The position numbers were made by a program, and so were the translations under genes. 64,000 nucleotides of DNA from Microvirga soli (GTDB lineage Bacteria; Pseudomonadota; Alphaproteobacteria; Rhizobiales; Beijerinckiaceae), in assembly GCF_016734765.1 (NCBI RefSeq), contig NZ_JAERQE010000007.1:1-64000 (forward strand). The letters are read 5' to 3'. Numbering within the stretch: position 1 is the first letter of the stretch; each line of letters opens with the position of its first letter. The notes beneath the pieces are model-generated. The model saw only the letters and a list, made by a program, of their open reading frames with translations, was not told where the DNA came from and did no database searches. Positions 8,138 through 15,861 of the stretch are shown one piece after another.

Positions 8138-8893
8138 ATGCCCTTCAATGCTCCCGCCGTGCGCCGTGTCGCGCTCCTCGCCGCGCTCGTTCTGCCTTCT
8201 ACGGTGCTGGCTCAGCCCGCTTCGTTCACGCCCGAGCAGCGCGAAGCCATCGGCGGGATCGTCCGGGAGTATCTCCTCAAGAACCCCGAGGTGCTGCAGG
8301 AGGCGTTCACCGAGCTCCAGCGGCGGCAGCAGGTGGCCGAGCGGGCGGGTCGGGCGGAGGTCCTGACCGCCGAGCGCGGCAAGCTGGAGAACTCGCCCCG
8401 CGACTTCGTGCTCGGCAACCCGCAGGGCGACGTCACCATGGTCGAGTTTCTCGATTACAACTGCGGCTACTGCAAACGCGCCGTGGCCGACGTGAAGGCG
8501 CTCATCAAGTCCGACCCCAAGCTGCGGGTGGTGATCAAGGACTTTCCGGTGCTTGGGCCAGGGTCCGTCGAGGCCAGCCGCGTCGCGCTGGCGGCCAAAT
8601 CGCAGCTTACCGGCGACAAGCTCTATGAGTTCCACACGAGGCTGATGGAGAGACGCGGCCAAGCCAACGGGGAATCCGCCAAGGCCGTAGCCAAGGAGAT
8701 GGGCCTCGACATGGCCCGCCTGGAAAAGGATTTGCAAGGCGGTGAGATCAACGCGGCGCTCCAGGAAACCATGGAGCTGGGGGAAAAGCTGGGGATCAAC
8801 GGCACGCCCGGTTTCGTTATCGGGAGCGAGGTCATTGCCGGAGCGGTCGGAGCCGAGCCTCTGCGTCAGGTCATCGCAAACACGCGTAAGTGA
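8138..8893 (+). CDS. DsbA-family thiol oxidoreductase, ScsC-like
   Basis: The 251-residue periplasmic protein has a signal peptide ending near LAQP (residue 27) and a helical N-terminal segment (FTPEQREAIGGIVREYLL) of the ScsC/Com1 oligomerisation type. A thioredoxin fold follows with CGYC at 109-112 and a cis-Pro loop NGTPGF near residue 224. ScsC proteins isomerise or protect thiols under copper stress, which fits the island. The partner ScsB is not adjacent; a CcdA-like protein at 14451 is the nearest possible electron donor. The start follows an AAGGA about nine bases upstream. Confidence 0.85.
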   Translation: MPFNAPAVRRVALLAALVLPSTVLAQPASFTPEQREAIGGIVREYLLKNPEVLQEAFTELQRRQQVAERAGRAEVLTAERGKLENSPRDFVLGNPQGDVTMVEFLDYNCGYCKRAVADVKALIKSDPKLRVVIKDFPVLGPGSVEASRVALAAKSQLTGDKLYEFHTRLMERRGQANGESAKAVAKEMGLDMARLEKDLQGGEINAALQETMELGEKLGINGTPGFVIGSEVIAGAVGAEPLRQVIANTRK

Positions 8894-8942
8894 GGTCGAA
8901 GGACAGGATTAGACGGCTCCCCAACCACTTTGGGTGACCATA

Positions 8943-9563
8943 ATGTCAGAGACGCGGCAGGAGCACTGGGACAACGTCTTCACCACCAAGGCCGAAGAGG
9001 CGGTCAGCTGGTTCCAGGCAACACCGGAAACCTCGTTGCGCCTTATCCATGCCTGCCATCTTGCCACCGATGCCTTCATCCTCGATGTCGGGGCGGGAGC
9101 CTCCCACCTGCCGGACGCCCTTCTTGGGGAAGGGTTCACCAAGATCGCCGTGCTGGACGTGTCCGCCGCCGCGTTGGAGAGGACCCGAACGCGCCTCGGC
9201 AACCGGGGACGGGCGGTCCGCTTCATCGTGGCTGACATCGCGGCATGGCAGCCCGAATTCCCCGTCGATCTCTGGCACGACCGGGCGGCTCTACACTTCC
9301 TGACGGAGCCGCGGGACCGCGAGGCTTATGCGGATGCGATGAGACGCGCGGTGAAGCCAGGTGGCTTCGTCCTGATCTCGGGCTTTGCCCCGAGCGGGCC
9401 CGAACGGTGCAGCGGCCTGCCGGTCCTGCGGGCCGACCAGGATGCGATTGCGACCCTTCTCGGAGCGGATTTCACCCTCCTGGACGCGTTCGAGGAGGAT
9501 CATCGGACGCCATCAGGCGAGCAGCAGCGGTTCGTCTTCACGCGTTTTCAGCGGCGGCGCTAA
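8943..9563 (+). CDS. Class I SAM-dependent methyltransferase
   Basis: This protein has about 206 residues and a Rossmann methyltransferase core. Motif I is ILDVGAGASHLPDAL, followed by an acidic strand end at VLDVSAAAL and a post-motif DIAAWQPEF. The N-terminus (HWDNVFTTKAEEAVSWFQ) is typical of small cytosolic methyltransferases annotated as tellurite or thiol methylation-like, but the substrate cannot be called. Starts at 8934 or 8943 are both possible. It lies 40 bp after the ScsC-like gene in the same direction. Confidence 0.78.
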   Translation: MSETRQEHWDNVFTTKAEEAVSWFQATPETSLRLIHACHLATDAFILDVGAGASHLPDALLGEGFTKIAVLDVSAAALERTRTRLGNRGRAVRFIVADIAAWQPEFPVDLWHDRAALHFLTEPRDREAYADAMRRAVKPGGFVLISGFAPSGPERCSGLPVLRADQDAIATLLGADFTLLDAFEEDHRTPSGEQQRFVFTRFQRRR

Positions 9564-9604
9564 GCCTGGCACGTTCCAGGACGGGCTATGGTCCAGCCGT
9601 CAGT

Positions 9605-9916
9605 TCGGGGATCGAGGATGATGGCCGTACCGGCCGGGCATACCGCGGCGCCGGTGAGGTCCCGGCGGTCATGTTGACGGTTCTCCACCAAGTCACAGCC
9701 AACCCAGAAACGCGGCGATGTAGATCCCACTTAGGCGGCACAGGCCCGCCCTGCCGCGGCAGCGTCAACCAAGGTCAGGCACCGGGCGAGCGCGTTGAGC
9801 GATCTGATGCCAGGGAGCAGCCACCACACCGGTTGTCCGAGACGGGCATGGGCCTAGAAGGCAAAGCAGCCGGCGATCTCGGCCAGCGCGGCACTCAGAC
9901 AAGCGAGAAGGGTCAT
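9605..9916 (-). pseudogene. ynfA (UPF0060) pseudogene
   Basis: Reading the minus strand from ATG 9916 gives LAEIAGCFAF followed by a TAG where the family has Trp (FAFWAW). The frame then continues through WWLLPG and [13 protein letters not shown], breaks by one base, and resumes as GIYIAAFLGWL, DRRDLTGAAV and AGTAIIL. These are conserved YnfA blocks in the right order. YnfA proteins are small four-helix membrane proteins of the SMR type. One nonsense change, at least one frameshift and a later stop show the copy is dead. Confidence 0.7.
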
Positions 9917-9984
9917 GCTCCTATCGAACGTTCGAGCCGCCGCTGCGGCGAGCGTGCCGGCGCCACACGATTGGAGATTGCCGG

Positions 9985-10001
9985 ATCCCTTCCAGGGGGA
10001 T
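9985..10001. promoter_or_regulatory. G/C-tract dyad, likely CsoR/RcnR-family operator
   Basis: ATCCC (9985-9989) and GGGAT (9997-10001) form an inverted repeat around TTCCAGG, ending 12 bp before the regulator's start codon. G-tract dyads of this shape are the usual operators of CsoR/RcnR repressors, so autoregulation is likely. Confidence 0.5.
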
Positions 10002-10012
10002 AGGTTACCAGG

Positions 10013-10279
10013 ATGATCCATGCCAGCCACCCTGACATCATCGCCCGCCTGAAACGGGCGCACGGCCACCTCGCCTCCGTCATCCAGATGATCGAGGCAG
10101 AGCGGCCCTGCGTCGACCTTGCCCAGCAGCTGCACGCGGTTGAGGCCGCGATCACGAAGGCCAAGCGCGAGCTGATCAACGACCACATCGAGCACTGCCT
10201 GGCAGATGCGGCGGGCCAGGGGCACAGCGATGGCCGGGCTGCCCTGCAGGAGTTCAAGGCACTCACAAAATACCTGTAA
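10013..10279 (+). CDS. CsoR/RcnR/InrS-family metal-sensing repressor
   Basis: This 88-residue all-helical repressor of the DUF156 family has ligands C33 (ERPCVDL), H58 and C62 (NDHIEHC), the Cys-His-Cys fingerprint of CsoR. The Ni sensor InrS uses the same three, with an extra N-terminal His. H3 and H6 could play that part here. RcnR would have His in place of the last Cys. The downstream MFS exporter resembles nickel exporters, so Cu(I) and Ni(II) both remain possible. The two genes are 11 bp apart and likely co-transcribed. Confidence 0.88.
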   Translation: MIHASHPDIIARLKRAHGHLASVIQMIEAERPCVDLAQQLHAVEAAITKAKRELINDHIEHCLADAAGQGHSDGRAALQEFKALTKYL

Positions 10280-10290
10280 GGCGCCCGCCG

Positions 10291-11634
10291 ATGCTCGACG
10301 TTCTCGCCAACCGCACCTACCGCCACCTGTTCGCCGCCCAGGTGATCGCACTTGCCGGCACGGGGCTCCTCACCGTGGCGCTCGGACTGCTCGCCTATGA
10401 ACTCGCCGGCGTGGACGCCGGCGTGGTCCTCGGCACGGCCCTCGCGATCAAGATGGTGGCCTATGTGGGCGTGGCGCCCATCGTTGGCGCCTTTGCCAAC
10501 CAGCTTCCCCGCCGGGCCTTCCTGGTGTCGATGGACCTGGTGCGGGCGGCGGTCGCGCTGCTGCTGCCGTTCATCACCGAAGTCTGGCAGATCTACGTCC
10601 TGATCTTCCTGCTGCAGTCGGCCTCTGCAGCGTTCACGCCGACGTTCCAGGCCACCATTCCGGATGTCCTGCCGGACGAGAAGGACTACACCCGGGCACT
10701 GTCGCTTTCCCGTCTGGCCTACGATCTCGAAAGCCTGCTCAGCCCGGCCCTCGCAGCGGCCCTCCTGACCGTCATCAGCTTCCACTGGCTGTTCGGGGGC
10801 ACGGTCATCGGCTTCCTCTGCTCCGCCGCGCTCGTCCTTTCCGTCAGGTTGCCGCAGCCGGCCCGGTCCGAGCGCCAGGGCGGGATCTACGACAAGACAA
10901 CCCGTGGTCTTCGCATCTATCTCAAGACGCCGCGCCTGCGGGGGCTTCTGGCCCTCAACCTCTCGGTCGCCGCAGCCGGCGCCATGGTCATCGTCAACAC
11001 CGTTGTGATCGTCCGTGGCGTGCTGGGCCTGCCGGAGGATGATATGGCCCTGGCGCTGGCCTGCTTCGGCGGCGGCTCGATGGTCGCGGCGCTCCTGCTG
11101 CCGCGCGTGCTCGACACGCTGCCCGACCGGGCGGTGATGCTGCCGGCCGCGGCACTCCTGGGCGTGGTCCTGCTGGTCTTTGCCGCCGCGACCTGGTCCG
11201 GGGCCATCAACTGGGTGGCCCTTCTCGTCACCTGGGTCTTTCTGGGGATCGGCTACTCGGCGGTGCAGACCCCGACGGGCCGCCTGCTGCGGCGCTCGGC
11301 TCAGGCCGACGACCGTCCCGCCCTGTTCGCCGCCCAGTTCGCGCTCTCGCACGCCTGCTGGCTCCTGACCTATCCGCTGGCAGGTTGGCTCGGGGCCGCG
11401 GCGGGCATTCCCACGACCTTGGGGGTGCTTGGGCTGGTGACCCTGCTCGGTTTCGTTCTCGCGGCCCGGCTCTGGCCTGCAGCCGATCCTGAAGATATCG
11501 AGCATGCCCATTCCGACCTGCCGCCGGACCACCCGCATCTGCAGGAGTATGGGGAACGCCATGTCCATGGCTTCACCATAGACGACCTGCACCGACGCTG
11601 GCCGGCCCGACACGCAACAAAGCAGGGCTCGTAA
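10291..11634 (+). CDS. MFS metal exporter (NreB/NrsD-like) with His-rich tail
   Basis: The 447-residue protein has twelve predicted membrane helices. After the last helix, a cytoplasmic tail carries many His in a row of short motifs (IEHAHSD, PDHPHLQ, ERHVHG), a feature of nickel exporters of the NreB/NrsD group. It is directly behind a CsoR/InrS-type repressor and before a YqaA-like gene 7 bp downstream. Nickel or cobalt export is the best guess, but the sensor's Cys-rich site leaves copper open. Confidence 0.82.
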   Translation: MLDVLANRTYRHLFAAQVIALAGTGLLTVALGLLAYELAGVDAGVVLGTALAIKMVAYVGVAPIVGAFANQLPRRAFLVSMDLVRAAVALLLPFITEVWQIYVLIFLLQSASAAFTPTFQATIPDVLPDEKDYTRALSLSRLAYDLESLLSPALAAALLTVISFHWLFGGTVIGFLCSAALVLSVRLPQPARSERQGGIYDKTTRGLRIYLKTPRLRGLLALNLSVAAAGAMVIVNTVVIVRGVLGLPEDDMALALACFGGGSMVAALLLPRVLDTLPDRAVMLPAAALLGVVLLVFAAATWSGAINWVALLVTWVFLGIGYSAVQTPTGRLLRRSAQADDRPALFAAQFALSHACWLLTYPLAGWLGAAAGIPTTLGVLGLVTLLGFVLAARLWPAADPEDIEHAHSDLPPDHPHLQEYGERHVHGFTIDDLHRRWPARHATKQGS

Positions 11635-11641
11635 GCCCCGG

Positions 11642-12079
11642 ATGCCCGACGCGTTGGCGTATCTGGGCCTGTTCGCAGCCTCGCTGCTGGCCGCGACCAT
11701 TTTGCCGGCGCAGTCGGAAGTGGTGCTCGCCGGGATGATCCTGTCCGAGCGCTATCACCTCTGGCTGCTCATCCTGGTAGCGAGCGTCGGCAACATCCTC
11801 GGCTCGCTGGTGAACTGGTTCCTCGGGCGCTTCATCGCGCATTTCGAGGATCGCCGCTGGTTTCCGGTCAAGCGCGACCAGATCGCGAAGGCTGAGCGCT
11901 GGTATCAACGCTATGGGTATTGGACGCTGCTGCTGTCCTGGGCTCCGGTCATCGGCGACCCGCTGACCATCGTCGCCGGTGTGCTCCGCGAGCCCCTGCC
12001 GGTGTTTCTCATCCTGGTGACCATCGCGAAAGTGGGGCGTTACCTGGTCGTGGCCGCCCTGGCGCACAGCTGGATCTGA
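11642..12079 (+). CDS. YqaA/DedA-family membrane protein
   Basis: This 145-residue SNARE-associated (DedA-like) protein has the family signatures LPAQSEVVL, a re-entrant GNILGSLVNWFLGR segment and SWAPVIGDPLTIVAG. It follows the MFS exporter by 7 bp. Two relatives lie in this window, an intact one at 62424 and a decayed one at 14146. DedA proteins affect membrane lipid and proton-motive balance; the role in metal operons is not established. Confidence 0.85.
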   Translation: MPDALAYLGLFAASLLAATILPAQSEVVLAGMILSERYHLWLLILVASVGNILGSLVNWFLGRFIAHFEDRRWFPVKRDQIAKAERWYQRYGYWTLLLSWAPVIGDPLTIVAGVLREPLPVFLILVTIAKVGRYLVVAALAHSWI

Positions 12080-12211
12080 GGCGGAGCAGGAAACGCCATG
12101 ATCCGTCCCTGGGTGGCTCGGCTTGCAGCAGGCGAACACCGCCCTATCTGACGCTGCCTTACCACCGGCCTGTTAACTTCCGATTAACTCAGAGGTCCTT
12201 AAGTCTCCCTG

Positions 12212-12592
12212 ATGACGCGAGCGGCACTCCTGAACGGTTTTCGCCTGATCATCGCCTTGGCGGTGATGCTGGGCGCCGTGCCGTTCCTGCGCGCGGCTCC
12301 CTCGTCCTATGAGCTGACGGCCTCCCACACGGTGGACGCTTTCGCGCATGCGGGGCTCCTGGATGCGAGCGGGCACGGACACAGCCATGGCGATGATCCC
12401 GATCCGGATCATCTGCCCGGCCATGGACTGGAGCACAAGGACCACTCCCACGTCACCATGGGGCTGGCGTCTGCGCCGGCATCCCTGAAGGCCCCGGATG
12501 GCCAGTTCCAACGCCAATGGGAGCAGGGCCGTCCACCGTTCCATCTTTCGTTCCGTCTCGACCGGCCTCCTTGTCCTTCGTTCGCCGCCTGA
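12212..12592 (+). CDS. Small secreted His-rich protein
   Basis: The 126-residue product has an N-terminal hydrophobic signal (LIIALAVMLGAVPFL) and a His/Asp-rich centre (GHGHSHGDDPDPDH, GHGLEHKDHSH) suited to binding divalent metal in the periplasm. The C-terminus, RLDRPPC, resembles the Arg-Pro-Pro tails of the other small secreted proteins in this window, though it is the weakest match. It precedes a HupE/UreJ-type permease by 55 bp. Confidence 0.7.
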   Translation: MTRAALLNGFRLIIALAVMLGAVPFLRAAPSSYELTASHTVDAFAHAGLLDASGHGHSHGDDPDPDHLPGHGLEHKDHSHVTMGLASAPASLKAPDGQFQRQWEQGRPPFHLSFRLDRPPCPSFAA

Positions 12593-12647
12593 TCCCGCAG
12601 GCCGCCTGAGTGCGGCCATCTGATCCGTACGAACATTGGAAATTCCT

Positions 12648-13397
12648 ATGCCAAGACCTCTTCCCGGAGGCCGGTGGTGGCTGCCTTTCATGCACCCGCC
12701 AGCCGCCTTCCCTGCGCTCGCCGCAACCCTCCTGATGCTGTCGCTTTCCGGCTTCGAGGCGCTCGCCCATGCCGTCGCCGAGGGCGACAAGGGCTACATT
12801 CAGGAGATCACCGGGGTTCATCTGATCCCCTTCCTCTATCTCGGCGCCAAGCACATGGTGACCGGCTACGACCATCTGCTGTTCCTGCTCGGCGTGGTCT
12901 TCTTCCTCTACCGGGCCAAGGACATTGGCCTCTACGTCAGCCTGTTCGCCGTCGGCCACTCGGTGACGATGATCTTCGGCGTGCTCTACGGGGTTAGCGT
13001 CAGCGCCTACCTGATCGATGCCATCATCGGGTTCTCGGTCGTCTACAAGGCGCTCGACAACCTTGGCGCCTTCCAGCGCTGGTTCGGGTTCCAGCCAAAC
13101 ACCAAGGTAGCCACCCTGATCTTCGGCCTGTTCCACGGCTTCGGCCTCGCGGCGAAGATCCAGGAATATGACGTGGCACCCGACGGGCTGCTGCCGAACC
13201 TCTTGGCCTTCAACGTCGGGGTCGAGGTCGGCCAGCTTATGGCGCTGTTCGGGATCCTGATCCTGATGGGCTACTGGCGCCGCACCGACGGCTTCTTCCG
13301 CCATGCCTACACCGCCAACGTCGCGATGATGACCGCCGGTTTCGTGCTGATCGGCATGCAGCTCACGGGCTACTTCGTCGCGATCCCCGCCACCTGA
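12648..13397 (+). CDS. HupE/UreJ-family membrane protein
   Basis: This protein has 249 residues from ATG 12648; a TTG at 12636 is the alternative start. It has a leading hydrophobic segment, then HMVTGYDHLLFLLGVVFF and ALFHGFGLA-like blocks (FGLFHGFGLAAKI) of the HupE_UreJ_2 family, with conserved His/Asp in membrane helices. Relatives are putative nickel or cobalt permeases or accessory proteins. Its position after the His-rich protein and before the anchor protein repeats a set seen in other metal islands. Confidence 0.82.
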   Translation: MPRPLPGGRWWLPFMHPPAAFPALAATLLMLSLSGFEALAHAVAEGDKGYIQEITGVHLIPFLYLGAKHMVTGYDHLLFLLGVVFFLYRAKDIGLYVSLFAVGHSVTMIFGVLYGVSVSAYLIDAIIGFSVVYKALDNLGAFQRWFGFQPNTKVATLIFGLFHGFGLAAKIQEYDVAPDGLLPNLLAFNVGVEVGQLMALFGILILMGYWRRTDGFFRHAYTANVAMMTAGFVLIGMQLTGYFVAIPAT

Positions 13398-13422
13398 TCC
13401 CTCCACTCGAAGGAACACACCG

Positions 13423-14094
13423 ATGTACAACACCGACCTGCCGACCCGCGCCGAGCTCCCGTCCTCGGCCCAGCTCGTGCGCTCCACCCTCATCGCCGCC
13501 GGGGTCGCCGCGGCGCTGCTTGTCACCGTGGTCCTGCCGTCCGAATACGGCATTGACCCAACCGGCGCCGGGCGGATGCTGGGCCTCACCGAGATGGGCG
13601 AGATCAAGACGCAGCTTGCCGAGGAAGCCGAGGCCGACCGGGCGAAGGACCAGGCCGGCCAAGCGCCTGGCGCTCCGGTTGCACCGGCCACGCCGGCTCC
13701 CGAGCAGCGGTCCAGCCTGCTCGGCTCCATCTTCGCCCACCTCGTCGTCGGCTCGGCGCAGGCGCAGACCCCGGCCGCGGCCAAGTCCCAGGAGTTCTCG
13801 GTGACCCTGAAGCCGGGCGAGGGCGCCGAGGTCAAGGCCGACATGAAGAAGGGCGCCAAGTTGACCTATGCCTGGAAAGTCGAGGGCGGCGCGGTCAACC
13901 ACGATACCCATGCGGACGGACCGGGCGGCAACGAGATCTCGTACTCGAAGGGTCGCGGCGTTCCTGGGGATGAAGGCGAGCTCACAGCCGCCTTCGACGG
14001 CAACCATGGCTGGTTCTGGCGCAACCGCGGCTCTGCTCCGGTCACGGTGAAGCTGACTGCCAGCGGTGACTTCGGCAGCCTCCAACGCAAGTGA
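13423..14094 (+). CDS. Membrane-anchored periplasmic protein beside HupE
   Basis: The 223-residue product has one N-terminal helix (STLIAAGVAAALLVTVVLP), an Ala/Pro-rich linker near residues 75-115 and a C-terminal domain of about 95 residues rich in beta strand, with a His pair (NHDTHADG) and NHGWFWRN. This is the protein usually called transmembrane anchor protein next to HupE/UreJ genes. The beta domain may be cupredoxin-like, but no full metal site is evident. It starts 25 bp after the permease and shares its operon. Confidence 0.75.
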   Translation: MYNTDLPTRAELPSSAQLVRSTLIAAGVAAALLVTVVLPSEYGIDPTGAGRMLGLTEMGEIKTQLAEEAEADRAKDQAGQAPGAPVAPATPAPEQRSSLLGSIFAHLVVGSAQAQTPAAAKSQEFSVTLKPGEGAEVKADMKKGAKLTYAWKVEGGAVNHDTHADGPGGNEISYSKGRGVPGDEGELTAAFDGNHGWFWRNRGSAPVTVKLTASGDFGSLQRK

Positions 14095-14100
14095 CCGGAG

Positions 14101-14129
14101 CCCCAGCACGGTTAAAGGCCGCGCTGGGG
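14101..14129 (+). terminator. Hairpin after the anchor-protein gene
   Basis: CCCCAGC (14101-14107) and GCTGGGG (14123-14129) can pair around a 15-base loop seven bases past the stop codon. There is no clear T-run, so termination is likely but not certain. Confidence 0.45.
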
Positions 14130-14145
14130 TCCACTGTCGGTTCTC

Positions 14146-14450
14146 ATGGAACATCTGCCCGAATATCTCGGCCTGACCGGGACTGTCTTCCTATCGTCCA
14201 CGATCTTCCCTCTACAGTCGGAAATATTGCTGTTCGGGTGCTGGTGCTCGCCGCCAACCTCCGCAACATTCCGGGCTCCTGCGTGAACTGGTTCCTGGGC
14301 CTCTTCATCGCCTGGTTGACGGGCTGCTGTTGGTTTCCGGTCACCAGGAAGCAGGTCGCCAAGCCAGAAGGCTGATATCGCCGCTACGGGCGCTGGTCCC
14401 TGCTGCTGTCGTGGGTGCCGGTCATCGGGGATCCGATCACCATCGTCGCA
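14146..14450 (+). pseudogene. yqaA pseudogene, spliced into ccdA
   Basis: From ATG 14146 the frame reads LPEYLGL and FPLQSEILLFG as in YqaA, then breaks with a deletion of about ten codons. In another frame it continues NWFLGLFIAW and WFPVTRKQVAKPEG. A TGA at 14373-14375 stands where the intact copies have Trp (AERWY or AEAWY). The same frame then gives YRRYGRWSLLLSWVP and IGDPITIVA and runs without a stop into the CcdA protein. It is closest to the intact copy at 62424. Confidence 0.8.
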
Positions 14451-15179
14451 GTGGGGCTTGCGCAAGCCCCGCTGCCCGCCGTACTCGGTGGCCTCATCAG
14501 CTTCTTGAGCCCTTGCGTCCTGCCGCTGGTGCCGCCCTACTTGTCGTTCCTCGCAGGCACGACCTTCGACCGGTTGAACGCCGGCGACGGTGCGGTTCGC
14601 AGGTGGGCGGTGTTGGCCGCGCTCCTGTTCGTGGCCGGGTTCGCGACGGTTTTTGTTCTGCTCGGCGCGACGGCCTCCGCCTTGGGGCAAGTCATCCGGC
14701 AACATGTCGATGTGCTGAGCACGGTGGCAGGCTTCGCCATCATCGTCATGGGCCTGCATTTCGTGGGCATCTTCCGGATCGGGCTCTTTTATCGGGAAGC
14801 TCGGTTCAATATCGAGAAGCCGGTCGGCCTCTGGGGTGCCTATGCGATGGGCCTTGCCTTCGCGTTCGGTTGGACGCTCTGCATCGGGCCGGTGTTGGCG
14901 GCGATCCTGACTGTTGCCGGCTCGGAGCAGAGCGTCGCGCAGGGAGCCCTGCTGCTTGCGGCTTACTCAGCGGGCCTCGGTGTCCGATTCCTGCTTGCGG
15001 CACTCGCCATGAAGCCGTTTGTCGCCCTGCTGAAGCGCATGCGCTCGCGCTTCGTGCTGGTGGAGAAGACGATAGGAGGGCTCCTCGTGCTGACCGGCAT
15101 CGCCTTCCTGGCCGGCTGGATCACTGACATGTCATTCTGGCTTCTGGAGACGTTCCTGGCTTTCGCGACACTCGGCTGA
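14451..15179 (+). CDS. ccdA: CcdA-like thiol-electron carrier with a hybrid N-terminus
   Basis: The membrane protein has six helices and passes reducing equivalents from cytoplasmic thioredoxin to periplasmic thiol proteins or cytochrome c maturation. The conserved Cys motifs are LSPCVLPLVPPY in the first helix and GWTLCIGPVL in the fourth. The coding frame is continuous with the decayed yqaA upstream. Starts at GTG 14415 (within yqaA-derived sequence) and GTG 14451 are both possible. I prefer 14451 because it best matches a normal CcdA N-terminus. It could reduce the ScsC-like protein at 8138 or serve the cytochromes c. Confidence 0.8.
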   Translation: MGLAQAPLPAVLGGLISFLSPCVLPLVPPYLSFLAGTTFDRLNAGDGAVRRWAVLAALLFVAGFATVFVLLGATASALGQVIRQHVDVLSTVAGFAIIVMGLHFVGIFRIGLFYREARFNIEKPVGLWGAYAMGLAFAFGWTLCIGPVLAAILTVAGSEQSVAQGALLLAAYSAGLGVRFLLAALAMKPFVALLKRMRSRFVLVEKTIGGLLVLTGIAFLAGWITDMSFWLLETFLAFATLG

Positions 15180-15275
15180 GACGTGGAAACGCACAGATCC
15201 AACCAAAGTTGTCCCTGTTTTGACCTAGACCCTTCCCAAACCAATGGTCGGAATGCCCTGAGCCTAGTGCAAGCC

Positions 15276-15722
15276 TCACGCTCCAGGCCTGCTGCGGGCC
15301 TGCTGGTATTCGCGCTCGGTCTTTGGCCAGGTGCTTTTGATGAAGGCGAGGATGGCCCGGATTTCGTCGTCCGACAGTGCGCCCTCAAACGCGGGCATGT
15401 CGCTTTCGTATCCCGGCACGACCGCTGCCAAACCTTTCTTCGTGATCGTGAACAGCTCCTCGTCGCTGTGATGCCATGTGTGCCCGCTGGCATCATGCGG
15501 TGGTGCTGGCATGCGGCCGCTCGACAAGGCCTCCTGCCAGTCAGGCTGGCCTTCAAGCTTTGCTCCGTGGCACGAGGCACAGCGCTCGGCATAGAGCTTG
15601 GCGCCGAGCGCAAGTTGGGCCGCGGTGCCGTGGCCGAGGGACCGTTCGAGACCAAGCCACCCAAAGGTGGCCGCAGCACCGAAGATTACCAGGAGGGCAC
15701 CCCAAGCCAGCATCTTGCCCAT
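15276..15722 (-). CDS. Membrane-anchored class I cytochrome c
   Basis: The 148-residue protein has an N-terminal helix (LAWGALLVIFGAAATFGWL) acting as anchor or signal, then one heme site CASCH (C48, C51, H52) and a likely axial Met in ESDMPAF. It is the last gene of a minus-strand series that begins with the small secreted protein at 23056. Its start codon lies one base after the stop of the 41-residue peptide gene, so they are coupled. It may take electrons from the CcdA-matured or copper-linked periplasmic pool. Confidence 0.88.
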   Translation of the reverse strand: MGKMLAWGALLVIFGAAATFGWLGLERSLGHGTAAQLALGAKLYAERCASCHGAKLEGQPDWQEALSSGRMPAPPHDASGHTWHHSDEELFTITKKGLAAVVPGYESDMPAFEGALSDDEIRAILAFIKSTWPKTEREYQQARSRPGA

Positions 15723-15723
15723 G

Positions 15724-15849
15724 TCACGACCTGCCGCGGAGATACTTGAGCAGCGCCGCCGCTGCGAGCACGAGGACGATGACGGTCAGGAGCCACGCCA
15801 CTCCCATTCCCGCCATCATCCAGACCATCCCGTCCATCATGCCTGTCAT
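15724..15849 (-). CDS. 41-residue single-span membrane peptide
   Basis: This small gene has a Met-rich N-terminus (MTGMMDGMVWMMAGMG), one membrane helix (VAWLLTVIVLVLAAAALL) and a short basic tail. Five Met pairs or singles near the membrane face could bind Cu(I) or Ag(I). It sits 12 bp after the BNR-repeat gene and one base before cytochrome c, and this tight spacing supports translation. No named family is recognised. Confidence 0.65.
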   Translation of the reverse strand: MTGMMDGMVWMMAGMGVAWLLTVIVLVLAAAALLKYLRGRS

Positions 15850-15861
15850 CGGAACCTCGCC

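Noticed and set aside
9854-10351. A minus-strand frame covering the CsoR-type gene
   Set aside because: Only its last 21 codons (from ATG 9916) are meaningful, as the start of the ynfA pseudogene. The rest is a shadow of the regulator.
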